Positions 44,195 through 56,309 of a stretch of DNA of 64,000 bases are shown piece after piece. The stretch comes from Capsicum annuum. Its lineage: Eukaryota > Streptophyta > Magnoliopsida > Solanales > Solanaceae. The position numbers were made by a program, and so were the translations under genes. The stretch spans positions 74,247,458-74,311,457 of the forward strand of contig NC_061122.1 in NCBI RefSeq assembly GCF_002878395.1. The letters run 5' to 3'. Below the pieces are notes generated by a model that saw only the letters and a program-made list of their open reading frames with translations, was not told where the DNA came from and did not search any database. Every line of letters begins with the position of its first letter. Position 1 is the stretch's first letter.

Positions 44195-47100
44195 ACATTT
44201 CAGGATTGTTGGGTGTCCACAAAGTCATGTTGATTAGAGTCTTTTTTATGGTTGTGTAGTATGTCATACTTATAAGGAGGAGGCTACGAGGCATTTAGGA
44301 AATGTTTCTTATTCTTTCATACTCTAGATCATGCAATAGTGTTATCCATATAAAAGTTATCCAACTTCTTTCCTTTTGCTAATCTTGTTGGCGATGTCTT
44401 ATTATCGAGGTGATACAAGTGCAAGGGTGTAGGTTCCTAAAAATGTGATCTTTTTCAATTGAATCATCAAAAAGTTCATGAAATAGCATAAGGACTTGAA
44501 AAAAGTCTGTGTTCATTAAGGTGTGTTTATTCAAGCGTAAACCTCTACCTTTATAAATTTTGCTTTAAGGTAAGATATGTATTTTGTCCCTTTCAAAGAC
44601 TTTATTGTAAATGTCTTAAGAGGAAATATATATGTTTGAATGTTGGGATAGTTATTCAATCCAAGAGGTTCCATAAACTAGGGTGTTTTGACCTATGAGT
44701 AGTAAGATGATCCCAAAGAAAGTAATATGAAGTCATAAGTTTAGAATTCAAAGTGAGTGTAACTTTTCAGCGAAAAGGGGGTAGTTGTGTTTGCGTAACC
44801 TTGAGTGAGTAAAAGGAATGGTATGTTATTATGCAGATTGGTTATGGTTGTAGATAAATTTGTAGACTTTATGGTAGTTAGTATAGGATATGATTAGTTA
44901 TGATAATTTAGGACCTATTTGAAATAGGGAAGGGTCTCATGATGGATAGTTATTGAAATAATAAAATTAGTCATAGGTTATGAATGGAAGGATAGATTGG
45001 CTAATACTTTCTAAATTTAGCATTTATTAGGGGAAAACCTTAGGAAGAGGGACTTAGTGACATTTATGGAATTTTGAAGGTAGATACGATGTACGCATGG
45101 GTAAGTGGATGTAATGTGAGGGAGATGAATGTTCTATATAACATAATAGGTTATGTTATAAGATTAAGATTGACTATCCTTACTATGTGGTTTTACTACA
45201 ATGATGATCCCTTGATTTTTATCTAGTGATTGTAAGTTAGTTTAGTCGGTGAGAAAGTATATAGTAAATTTGTAAGGTGTAGTAGTAATGTTGTGTAGAA
45301 GATGTGGCTGTAGGCTATAGTTAAGTAAAGTAAGAAATTTAGGTTTATTTTCAAATTTGATGGACTAGTATAGTATGTGGGATGTTTCATCGGTAGCACA
45401 TGATTGATGCTAGAGACTAAGTTTGAACTTTAGATGTTAATTATGGTGATAAGGATGTTAGCTCGAGGCTATTGATGCAAGATTGGCGAGAGTGAAATTA
45501 GTAGGCTCGATATAATATGTGTAAGATCTTAGGTTGATGACTTATATAATATTGGAGTGGGAATTTTTTATGTATATATGTAAATGACGACTAGTGTTGG
45601 AAAATGAGTTGTAACATCTTGGGCATTATGGGGTCCAAAAACTAGCTTCAACGAGCCTACATAACCCTTATCTTGAGCATAAAACACTTTTCAAAGAGTT
45701 TGGGTGCATTGGGGGAAAGTTTAGGACAAAAAAGGTTGTGCATCATGAAGAGGTGGGTTTTCTTTGGCTTCACGTCGTAAGGGAGCCTTTGAAGGATCAC
45801 TGCCTCAACTTCACATTGATCATCGCACCGCAGAACTTTGTTTTTTCCATGGTTTTCGCATCGTGATCCCCTCTCATTTCATCGATGGGACTTTATTTTA
45901 AAAGTACTTTAAGGTTATGTTATTCTAGTTCTTTTATGTCCTATCTTTATTTAACCCATTCCTAATCCTTACAACTTTCTTAATCACTTTATATAAGTAA
46001 TTCTTTTCCTCAAAATTAATCTTGAGAGCTTTACAGATAGAGATCAAGCTTGGAGGCTAGAGGAAGTTAAGAGTAGCTCCCCTGGGAGGAATGTCATAGC
46101 AAGAAGTTAGTACTTTTTCCTATAATATTGTACTAGGGCAAGCCTAGAATTCTTGTTCTTGTAAATTGATTGAGGGGATATGTTTACAAGTTTAGGATGG
46201 TGACCTTGAGCTAAGGGGGAGATGGTGAACTAAGGGTAATCTTAAATTTTCTCATGGTGGTGAGTTTCAGGGAAGAGTCATGGTAAATCTACTTTTATTC
46301 TAGAAAATTTCTCCTGCTTTGGTTTAAGACAACATTCTACTAATATCTTATATATTCAAATTGTGCCTATGCCTAAGGTTTGAGTTCTCTATGCAGCCTA
46401 TATCCATGCTTTGGCCCTTTATTTATGAACTAAATGTTTGACATATGAAGAACGTCATAACTATTATATTGTATCTTACATCATCGTCCCCTCCTTGGGT
46501 AGTGTAGTGAATATAAGTTATGATTTCATAGTGTCACTCCCCCATTCATGTTGTTTGTACTCTAGTCCCTCAATTACCCTCCTTATGTTAGGATGATGGT
46601 GGTTATGGAAGCATAGTAATGTCTTAGATGAGGAAGTAGACATTCTTTATTGTGAAAGTTGTAGTGTGACATCTCGGACTATGTTTTTAGAAGGGGCAGG
46701 AAAGGTGAGATGAACTTATGTGATGTGAAATAGTTAAGAATAGGATATATGGTGAGAAATCTTTGTAAAATTTAATGAAGTTGTTGGGTATTTTGTGGGG
46801 AGAACTATAAAGTAGGTGTAGTAAAGATATGCTTGAATTTTGTTATTAATAGATACATAAACCATAGGGTTATGTGGATAGTACTCCTTGACTAAGACGT
46901 GTAGTTGTTTGATTATGGTGATGCGATGGAGTGTATTCTTGGAGGAGTATACAATATAGGTCCCAATAGCTTAAGCTAACACCTTTTAACTTTAGGTTAG
47001 GCTTCATCATGGGATTAGTATGTAGTTAGACTCAGGCTCTTCTAGTTATGAGTTAAAGGGAATTACTAAAATGATGAAATGGTATCCGTAGCTGAATTAA

Positions 47101-47489
47101 TATTTAAGAAGTATTGTTATATTTAAGTTCTATTAGACATATAAGTAGAGGTGGAGAATGCTTCTATTCTTATATCCTATGATAATCTTACCTCATATCT
47201 TGTATCAATCTTAATCAGGCTGATGATTTCCAGAAAATCCATACCTTACGTTGGAATTATCATGTTCCATAACGTCATGCCCTATATCATGTCTTTGCTA
47301 AATTTTGTTATCTTATGATTCATGCTTACACGATCTACTTAGTGTTATCATGAGGCTCTTTTATGCTTATGAATGTTTTGATGAGGGGGGAATTCCTAAT
47401 GTGAAGTTATATCTTTTATTCCATATTTCTAGAGCTTTGATAGGTTCCTATCCTTCAAACGAGGTTGAATGATTCCAAGAGGGAGATAA
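44195..47489 (+). other. Element C internal region, non-coding
   Basis: About 3.3 kb with no open frame above about 60 codons on either strand. The left part (44240-44400) resembles a gypsy leader: gaggctacgaggcatttagg, then a short gag-like start. LTR-start-like words occur at 45610 (tgtaacatcttgggcatta) and 46664 (tgtgacatctcggactatg), which may mark a further insertion. A CpG-containing repeat-word stretch lies at 45735-45890. At the right end a damaged version of the element 1 hairpin (caaacgaggttgaatg) precedes the polypurine tract. Confidence 0.65.
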
Positions 47490-48063
47490 TGTAACACCCT
47501 ATATTTTTAGACTAGAATTTAGATCTGTCCTTCATGTGTGTATAGACCTAAACACCATGATTTCTATCTAAATATTAGTGGGATGATCAGTTATGTAGTG
47601 TGGGAACATCTTTGGATATTGATTGAAGTCACAAAAATCTCCTAGCTCAAGGTTGAGTTGAGGACTCTCCAACCTATTAAGTTTTAGAAATGATTTTACT
47701 TGGGTTAACTTATAATGACTATTACTCCTTGAATTTATTGAGTTATCAAATTAAAGCCCTTCTAGCTCGCTTTCCAATGCCACTAACCCTTTGTTAATCC
47801 TAGTTTGGCATCAATAGTTATAAGCATTTTAGTGAGGAACTATCCAGGGTGCGCGACAGGCAGCATGAGTCAATATTGGTGCTTTGCTAGGGTTTTCATG
47901 CCTTAAAGTTAGGGTTTACGTTGGGCTTGGCACTGCAAACCTCTCTTCTTTTATTGGTGGGATCTCATTTTAAAAGTCTATTAAGGTTATTTTGGTCCTT
48001 TTACATTTTATAACCCTTCTAATATCAATATAACCATTTCTAAGCTTTAAAACTTCTGTATTC
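47490..48063 (+). repeat. LTR-C, truncated 3' LTR of element C
   Basis: Starts tgtaacaccctatatttt next to the polypurine tract. It follows the 5' LTR for about 570 bp, to aaacttctgtattct, then steps into gag of the second duplicated unit. Confidence 0.82.
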
Positions 48064-49186
48064 TGCTCTAATGTCTAATATTGTACTTAGGGATGGAGGA
48101 TACTTTAGGAGTAGAAGAAAGGTAAGAGCTCGGAAAGAACTCACCTAGGGTTAAGCTTAGGCTTTAGTTAATCCAGCCAAGCAGAGATCTGATCACCTCT
48201 TTTCCTTGAGGATCATCATGATGAGGTAATGAATGAGAAGAATAAAAAATAAAAGTATGTCACACTAGTTTAGGGAGGTGAAGCCCCTCTATAGATGTCT
48301 CCAGAGCTAATTCAACAAGTCCTTGGTTTTCTATATGGGTTAGATAGTTCTAGGGTAATGCCTATAGGCCTTGTTCACTAGCATATAGAGGTGCAGTGTG
48401 CTACTATAGTAGCCCCTAGGGTAGATGGGATTTTTGGGATAGAATTATTACCTTGTTTGGTATTGGGTCTTGTTATGTATTGGTATGCCCATGAATTATT
48501 GTGTAAGTTTTAGAAAATGAAACCCTGACTTATTTTAGTTTAGAGATAGAGGATAAATTTGAATTTATTATGGACCGTCATGATATATTGCATAAGATGG
48601 GTATTGTGGAGTAATGTGGAGTGGAGTTTGAGACCTTCCAACAACACAAAGATATTAAGTTAAAGTGGAGGGCATATGTGGAGTGTCGATCATCATCATT
48701 GCCTTAATGACTTGGACTCAGTTTTGTACTTTTTTTAGAGAAGTATGTGCCTTGAACCTTGCCTAACAAGAAGAAAATTGAATTTCTATACCTTGATCAG
48801 GGCAATAAAACTATTACACGTTATGAGGCTAAGTTCCATGCCTTTTGTACATATTTTCCATCTAGTCTCTAGATATTAAGAAAGAGCAGATTCACCTCTC
48901 TGTGAAGTGTTTCAATACTAATATGCAGGTGTCAACAACACAAATAATTTCCTCAAGTAATACTTTAATAATATAGTGGAGTTTGTAAAGAAAGTAGAGG
49001 GATTTGGATAGTATGGGTATGCAAAATATGGGAAAAAGGCACAAAATGTAGGCAACTATAGTGCATCCTATTTTAGAGACAACAGTTCGTAGATGTACCT
49101 TGCACATCAAGTGTTTTAAGATTATCAGTCCCTATAGGGGGTTAGAAAGGGACCACTCAGCAGCCTTTAGTTATGGGTATCCAAAA
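48064..49186 (+). pseudogene. Element W gag, second (duplicated) copy
   Basis: Recognisable in the same order as the first copy: DRHDILHKMGIVE (about 48572-48610), GVEFETFQQ, WRAYVECRSSSLP (48665-48705), FREVCALNLA in another frame, QGNKTITRYEAKFHAF (48798-48845) and the basic tail to 49160. It ends at gtatccaaaa before LTR-X (49187). Many stops. It shares with copy 1 an untypical stretch (around 48430-48545, containing gtaagttttag and ttttagtttag) that interrupts the usual Gag sequence. Confidence 0.8.
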
Positions 49187-49270
49187 TGTAATGACCTTCT
49201 AGGTTATTTCCTTAATTTGTGTGCAATTTTTGGAATTTTGAGCCTTCCCATAGTGGCTACAGGTCATTCA

Positions 49271-51399
49271 TGTAACACCTCACATTTTCATACTAGAATT
49301 TAAATCCGTCCTTCTTGCATATATAGAACCGAGCCTAATGATTTTTATGTAAATATGAGTAGGATGATTCGTTATCTAGTGTGAGAACATCTTTGGATAT
49401 TTATTAAAGTAACAAAAATCTCCTAGGTCAAGGTTTAGTTGAGGACTTTCTAACCTATTGAGTTTTAGAATATTATTTTACTTGGGTTAAATTCTAATTA
49501 CTATTACTCCTAGAATATTATGAGTTATGGGACCTACTTGATATCAAATTTAAGTCATTCAAGTCCTTTTTCCAATGCTACTGACTATTTGTCTATGTGA
49601 GCTTGGAGTCAAATGTTATAGATACTTTGGTGAGGCACTGTCTAGGGTGCGCAATGGGTAGTGCGAGGCAATGTTGGTGCTTCACTATGGGCTTCGCACC
49701 ACGAAGTTTGGGGTTTGCCTTGGGCATTTCACCGTGAACCTCCGTTGTTTCATCAACAAGAGCTTGTTTTAAAAGTCTATTAAGGTTATTTTTGTCCTTT
49801 TACAACCTATAACCAGTTCAATCTCTATTTAACCTATTTCTAAGCATTAAAAGTTCTATATTCTCTCAAAAGGGTTATTCTTCATTCCAAAACTAAGGTT
49901 AAAAGGCAGTGAGGTTAGGGTTCAAGCTTGGGGCTTCTTTCTTTGCTATTTTCAAAGGTTTTTGCTTTAATTAAGGCATGTATCTCTTGCCTAAATCATT
50001 TTTACATAAAACATGTGTTTAATTGTTATCCTCGTGGTTTTGATTATTAGATTTTGAATGAAGGTTGAGGGGTTTGGAATTGTTATCACATGAATTGGTT
50101 ATTTATAATTTAACATGGGGTTTTGAATTTAACATCCATATGGGTATAAGAATTGGGAAGGGTAGCCAAATTCCCATAAATTTATGTGGAATGGAATAGG
50201 GGGTCGTGGCATTCCCCTACATTTATGGATTTTAGTAAGAAATTGATAATAACCTCAACCCACTAACATAATTGGTTTCAAAATATAGATAATCACATGG
50301 TTTGCTTACTCCTTTAATATATTGCATTGTACTAATGATTAAACGTATAAAACTAGTTTTGGAAAGGCCTTGGTAGCCATACTTTGGTTTTAAAATGTGA
50401 CATAGGGGTCGTGGCATCCCCCGGTGTTGATGGATAACTAGAATGACATAATTATATAAGCTTTCAAGCATAATTGGTATGAATATACCAACGACATATG
50501 TATTAATGGATGATTTCTTAGTTTAATGGATGATTTACGTGCAAATATTTTAAATTGGGCTTAAAAAGGGTTATGTATCTCGTCGTGAAGGTGGAGGTCC
50601 CGGGGGGACCAATACTGGAAACCATATGCATAGTCCACACTTTATATATATATGCATATATCCTGGAATGGGGTTAAAAAATTCCTTGGCCTTCTTTAGA
50701 TATCTCGATCCGTGCAGCTAACACGCACTGAAGCGCTTCCGATGGGGAGAGCTAGACCCTTATAGCCAGTGGGTATTTTTAGGATGGATAGAGTTATACA
50801 TTCTGGGATAATGGTTTTAAATCGCATACTTAAATCTTGTTCCCTATCTCGCCATTTTATATATATAAATATGAATATGTGCATATGGTTTGAATGATTT
50901 TGGACATGACATTATTTTATCACTTCTCTGAGTTACTTGACAGTACTAACCCCACTAACTATCCTAGTATGCTATATTGTTTCATAATATAGGGTCCAAA
51001 GACACCTCTTTTACCCTTGTGCAGTGTTAGTTAGATTAGCATGTCTATCGAGTTGCTTTGAAGTTGTGAGCTTCCATACTCCGGAATACTCGTCATTTCA
51101 TAGTTTGTCTTTCTTTATGTTTTAGACAATCTATTTGGATTATATTTTAGCTATAGTCAGGGGCATGTCCCGACTTAGGTTAATATTTGATAGTTAGAGG
51201 CTTTTGTGGACAAGTGTAGGTGGTTATTTTTTGTTGATTCTTAGAACCTTTATTTTGGTTTATCTAACTTCCATATTACTAGTGGTACTTCCACTTGTTA
51301 TCCTTTTTGTGTTTGGATGGATAGGAAAAGGGGGTGCTCTACGACCCTCAATAGGTTTGAGATATCCATCACAATCATGACCTAGTTTGGGTCGTGACA
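49271..51399 (+). mobile_element. Solo LTR-C nested in LTR-X
   Basis: 2,129 bp starting tgtaacacctcac and ending gggtcgtgaca. Flanking 5-mers are attca (49266-49270) and attta (51400-51404), four of five identical. The LTR-X sequence resumes with tttatgacttgccaga, which corresponds to the inverted tttatgacttgctaga at 13862-13877. In the first duplicated unit the same insertion point carries a full element C, so this copy most likely became a solo LTR by recombination after the duplication. Frames at 50232-50471, 50696-50884 and 51260-51484 are LTR sequence. Confidence 0.85.
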
Positions 51400-53374
51400 A
51401 TTTATGACTTGCCAGAACTGTCTGTTCGATTATCCGACAGTTCATTAGGATTTTAAGCTCATTTTCTTGCTTTGGAGCTTTCACTGTTTAGGATATGGTC
51501 TCGAAAAAAACTCCTAGTATATGACCTCGGATGAGAACTCCGACAGTGTAATCACCTCCAAAATGTTGATTTTAGGCTTGGGGAACTGTGGTTCAGGTCC
51601 CAAGTCTTCTGGATTAATTTTAGGTTATTTGGAGAATTATGTAAAAAAATTAAACTATAGGTGTAGGCCCTACACTTAGTCAAAACAATCTTAGATAAAA
51701 GTTTTGATGGTTACATTGAGTCCAAAATGTCAAATTTGGTATGGTAGCATAGTTTATTTATTTTCCATGGGCTTTTGAGTGAATCCCGAGCACCTGACCA
51801 AAGTTCATTTTGTACTTGGTAAAAATCTGGTGCATGACACTTGATAGGAAAGCTTAAGCACTTATGGGACTACTTTAGTGATAATCATTTCATCTCTTAT
51901 TGGCTGATTTAGTGGCCATGGCCCATTGGCAATGATGCACTTTAGCGCCCAATGACCGTTACAGAGGTGCCCGCCTTAGCGCCATTGGGTCTTCTTTAGT
52001 GGCACCCGGGACTTTCTGTCGACCTCTTCAGTGGTCATTTTTACGCTTTAAAAGTAGGTGCTTTACCACCCAGGTGTCTACTTTAGCAGCACTATAGCCT
52101 TTTATACCCTTTTATCCACCCAATTTTCTACATTCCTTCCACCATTTTGACACAAAGTTGAGAGCTCAAAGTGAGGAAAAAGGGGGACATCATATACATA
52201 AGTTACGGTAAGCTAGCCTAAATTTTCTTGGTCATTTAACTTTCTCTTCAATTTCCATCCTAATAAGTCTTAAATTTCTAAATTTTGAGGGTTGATTTAA
52301 GACTCGGTTTATGCCCCATTTGTGCTCAACTTTTGAGTAAATATTTCTTGTCCTTCGAGGGACCTCGTGACGGGTTCAATATTTGATTCCGTTCCAGGCT
52401 CCACAGTCTTATTCTTGACCCAAAATTTGATCCAAACCTTAATATAACAATTCAGGTCTCATTTTACCCTTAATATCATGTAGATTACTATTTTAATAGA
52501 ATAATGGTATTTTGGGATTGTGGAGTAAATATGGAGGATTTATGGAAGATTCAAGGGTTGTGGTTCGGCATTAAGGTAGGCTTCTGTCTGCTCTTCTTCT
52601 TGAGATAGTGATTTAAAGATGTTGCATGTTACATAGAGATATTAGAATCTGACTCTAGGTAGAAAAATATAACTTTACCTAATTAAGAATTTGGGGGCTA
52701 AAGGGGTAATTGACCGACCCTTAAAGTGAAATAATGCTTCTATGATCTTATTACCTTAGGTTTCTAGCATGTTAGGTATAGTTGAGACTAATATGCTTAT
52801 AGTATACTGTTTGATACGTTATTTAGTAGAATATGATGATTTTACCAAATTATAATGATATGGTTATATCAGATATATATTATTGGACCCAAGGCTGTAT
52901 TTATGGTATTGGTTGGATTTTGGGAAGTGTTTTTATCCCTGTAAGGGAAGTAGCCATAGTTTATTGACATATTCATGCTTCTAATCATATTGCTTTGATA
53001 CTGGTGATGGCATGCATAGATTCAGGACATTCATGATCACTTAGATAGTAAATGGTACAACTCTAACTAAAAATATAATTTTACAACTATTTTTCTTAAA
53101 AAAGGAATTATTCTCACTTTTCACTATTAAAACAAATTCTTTCATAACGGCAATCATACCATCTTAATGAATAATTTATGTTCCCTTGAGACTGAAAGTG
53201 ATGCTTTAGAGATTCGGTTGAGTTAGATTTTGGTTCATGGTTTTGCTACTATTGTTTACCTCAGTCGTGAAATATTCCAACCTTTTTCACACTTTTACGA
53301 TGATTCAGTCCCACAGTTTCCCTTGGCAGAGGATTTACAAGCTTAGAAAATCTTAGCATGGTTCTAGCTCATGC

Positions 53375-53426
<52 letters not shown>

Positions 53427-55027
53427 ACTGTACATAGTGGATTGATGATGATGATGGTTATTGGAAATCTTAGATTAGTACCAGGTAGGTGTATATAGGT
53501 ACTCTTTGACCCCTTAAGGGCCCTTTCTTTCATAAGACGTCATGCCGGAGAAGAGAGGTTATCGTAGGTCTTTTCTTTGCACGTCATTGAGATGGAAAAG
53601 GTGTATACACTAGGTTACATTATGGCACCTGAATCAGATATAGAATTATGCACTGACGATGTATTTATTCTTGCATTTGCATTGCCTATCATTGGTATGC
53701 CCTATATCTATTAGCCTTATGAGAGGTTGCATAGGTATAGGTGTGAGTACTGCTTGAAATATATTATGTGGTTCTTATATATATCAACCTTATGGGTGTT
53801 TGCATATGTATATTATTTGACTATTGTTTGCTGAGTGTTGATTGAACTTTTTGAGCCTACGATGATGGTGGTTTATGAAAGGCCCAATTAGGTATTATTT
53901 GTCTAGACTAGCCAACTACTTTATATTATTATTGTTATTATGGTTAGTTCTTGATAGGTTGATATTGAACTAGTATTGAGTGAGGTATGTTTATGATTTC
54001 TTTTTCTTATGGTTATTTTATTTTGCAAGATTATCCCATGGTTAGGAGTTATGGTTTTAGACCCTGATTATGTTATCACTATTTCCTACACTGATTAGGA
54101 GGCTGTGAGATTCTAGTGTGGTTTTTTATAGGTTGTACCTTGAGTTAACCCTGCTTATGTGTATGTATATATCTATGGTAGTTATGTGTGATTGCTTAGG
54201 TTCTACCTTGAGTTAACCTTGCCTATGTGTATACATCTATCTATAGTAGTTATCGTATTACCGTTTAGTCCTCTCTCGCATTTATTCTTGTTCTATATCC
54301 ATTTTTTGGTCTTGTATACATATATATATATCCTTCACCTATTCTTTATTCGTATAATGGCTAGTGATATATGATTTAGTGCTTAGGGTCCCGAATATTG
54401 CAAGAATGGGATAGTTCATCCTTGTTACCTCCTTAGCCTTATTGTGTTAGTTTCTTGGTTATGAATATGATAGTTATCCTTATAGTCTTAGCAGTTTTAT
54501 TATGTAAATTGTTGGATATTTAGGCATAGTTTACATTCCTACTTGCATACTATTGTATTTTCATTATCTTTGGAGCTCAGTCGACAGTTGGCTACTAAGT
54601 ACCATATGTTTAGTCTTCAACTACACTTCTGCAACCTACAGATCATTGTACAAGTTCTTTCCGTTGTTGTGTGCGTCATTCAAAGAAGCTTTAGTTTGAA
54701 AACAATATCATGAGCTCCTGACATTTAGAGTATTTCTATTCTCCCTCTTTTGTACTAAACACTCCTCTATGCTTTATTCAGAGATGGGTTATATCAGTAT
54801 ATTTATTTATCTCTTTATTTTTAATCTTATTACATTAGAAGCTCTTGTACTGATTCCACCAGATTTTGGGACTATCTTATGTATTTTAGTCTTTTATTAT
54901 ATTAATTTTACATTCTTTCTTTATTTCTCTTGGTAATTCGTTACTAGTAGTTTTGGACTATTGGTTGGCTTACCTACTAGTGGGTTATAGTGGGCACCAT
55001 CATTACCCAAAAAATTGGGTCGTGACA
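51400..55027 (+). repeat. LTR-X, main 3' part
   Basis: Contains in order: the early region resembling 13780-13880 inverted; CpG-containing words gcgccc, gccattggg, gtggcaccc (51940-52090); tataccctttt near 52100; a leader with donor-like sites (acggtaagct at 52205, aaggtaggct near 52575); a 46-bp AT microsatellite; many tgcat/tatgg words; and the tail ttggcttacctactagtggg to cgtgaca. The frame 54192-54374 is not a gene. No coding content. Confidence 0.75.
53378..53423. repeat. (AT)23 microsatellite
   Basis: 46 bp of uninterrupted AT inside LTR-X. It is likely length-polymorphic and absent from the minus-strand LTR-X copy at 11375-13949. Confidence 0.95.
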
Positions 55028-55034
55028 AAAAAGA

Positions 55035-55520
55035 CTTTATTTTTCTCCTAATTGACCTTTATTAGATTGAGTTTGTTTTACGTATGATAGAAATTGTAAG
55101 AGAAACTATTCTAGTAGGAGACAATCAAGTTTTCAAGGTTAGCAATGGTCTATAGCTTTGGTTCTAGCCAACATAGAAGTTAGGGAAAATGGTAGAGGTT
55201 ATCCACAGAATAGGTATGGTGGTTATTTGGCAAATCATGGTGGTAATTAGGTGGTAGTAACACTAATAAAGGTGGTTCATAATCTGCTACAAAAGGTACT
55301 CAAATTAATAACAGAGCCCTTTTTTATGCCTTCTAGGATAAATTTTAGATGGAGGAATTAGGTGCAGTTATTATAGGTAACATTCTTATTTGTAATCCGA
55401 TTGCTTCGGTCATGTTTCATCTAGGTTATACTTTTTCCAATGTGTATGTTAAATTTTCTTTGGGGTTAGAAATGGTTTGTCATCTACTTGATTCACCTAT
55501 TTATGTATTTACTTAGATTG
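55035..55520 (+). pseudogene. Element W Gag tail and aspartic protease remnant
   Basis: Right of LTR-X the W internal region resumes: a Gly/Arg/Asn-rich linker (GRGYPQNRYGGYLANHGG, 55190-55245), then RALFYAF, then a protease stretch reading GAVIIGNILICNPIAS (about 55355-55400) and S.VYVKFSLGLEMVCHLLDSPIYVFT (55435-55515). The active-site triad position reads H-L-G, so the catalytic Asp is lost. RT and later domains are not seen. It shows that gag and protease of W are now about 6 kb apart. Confidence 0.72.
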
Positions 55521-56213
55521 GGAAATTATGTATTGTTTCACTTATTGATTCACTTATTTTCACGAAATTATGTATTTCATTGGCCATAATTGACCAAATA
55601 TTAGCTCCATTTTCAATCATTACTAAATGATTGAAATAGTTTTTCTTCTCATCCGCCCTAAGTCCCTACAAATAATAAATACCCACAATACTTACAATGT
55701 TAACAAGAACATGACAATTACAAAGAGTTAAATTTCTTACCTGAGATACCTATACTGTAACAACTTAGCTCCCTGTTAAAATTTTCTACCCCCTTCCGTT
55801 TATTATTTGGTTATCGCCCAAAAGTATTAAACCCGGAAAGTCACATGATATGGGATAGTAAAAGGATTGTGGTTTTGACCCACTAAATTATCAACTAAAC
55901 TAACTATTTAAAATCCTTGAATTTTGTTCAAAGCCTTACAAAAATAAAGTAAATATGTAATTGACTTAAAAATATGTTTGGAACTTATTGAAAATATTAA
56001 AATACTAGGTTGAGGTCATCTAGAAAGTTGAATGTGGTTGAACTTAAATTTCTTAAATTTCAAGAACCGAATGAATGCTAAAATCACTTCCGAACACCTC
56101 AAGAAACAATACTACCTACTCTTATAAGTCATAAAGCACGTATTCAAACTACAGGTAGAGCTAAAATAGGAAAGATAATTAGAATTCATAAAATGACTAA
56201 GGGGTCGATATAT
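55521..56213 (-). repeat. Minus-strand LTR remnant (3' LTR of element Y)
   Basis: On the minus strand an LTR start-like TATATCGACCCCTTAGTC lies at about 56213-56196, right after the Y pol C-terminus, then LTR-type sequence down to about 55740 (a leader-like stretch near 55690-55745 on the minus strand). The left limit is uncertain; 55521-55690 resembles nothing specific. No coding content. Confidence 0.5.
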
Positions 56214-56309
56214 TGGATACAAAATAAACAACTATTCATGCCTAAACAGAAAATAAAGAAACATGTATGAAAAATAATGAATTAAATAAATCAGAAAAAA
56301 GATATGTAT

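Larger units (their letters stand above)
40921..48063 (+). repeat. 7,143-bp tandem duplication, first unit
   Basis: The sequence from 40921 (tgctccaatggctaatcttg) recurs from 48064 (tgctctaatgtctaatattg) with gag, the LTR-X start and LTR-C in the same order and with the same two junctions. Unit 1 ends inside element C's 3' LTR after about 570 bp, where the sequence steps to gag with only 'ct(g)' in common. This is a segmental duplication and not independent insertions, since both nested junctions are shared. By eye the gag copies agree at most positions but with many substitutions, so the event is old. Confidence 0.8.
42095..48069 (+). mobile_element. Element C: LTR retrotransposon without coding capacity (LARD-like)
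   Basis: 5' LTR 42095-44178, PBS-like site 44183, internal region 44195-47489, polypurine tract gagggagata (47479-47488) and a 3' LTR that starts tgtaacaccc at 47490 and is cut by the duplication breakpoint. In about 3.3 kb of internal DNA I find no frame with Gag, protease, RT or integrase resemblance. Only the leader, a short start MSYYRGDTSARV (44394-44430) and the 3' UTR look like those of coding gypsy elements. Such large non-coding elements rely on proteins from relatives. The LARD label is an inference from structure. Confidence 0.75.
49187..55027 (+). mobile_element. Solo LTR-X inserted in element W gag, itself interrupted
   Basis: Starts tgtaatgacc (49187), continues at 51400 after nested LTR-C, and ends ttgggtcgtgaca (55027). 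Net length is about 3.7 kb. Flanking 5-mers are caaaa (49182-49186) and aaaaa (55028-55032), four of five identical though of low complexity. On both sides lie parts of one gypsy internal region (gag to the left, protease to the right), so no second LTR is needed: a solo LTR. An AT microsatellite, a C/T-rich leader and 'gcgcc' repeat words (51940-52090) lie inside. Confidence 0.75.
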
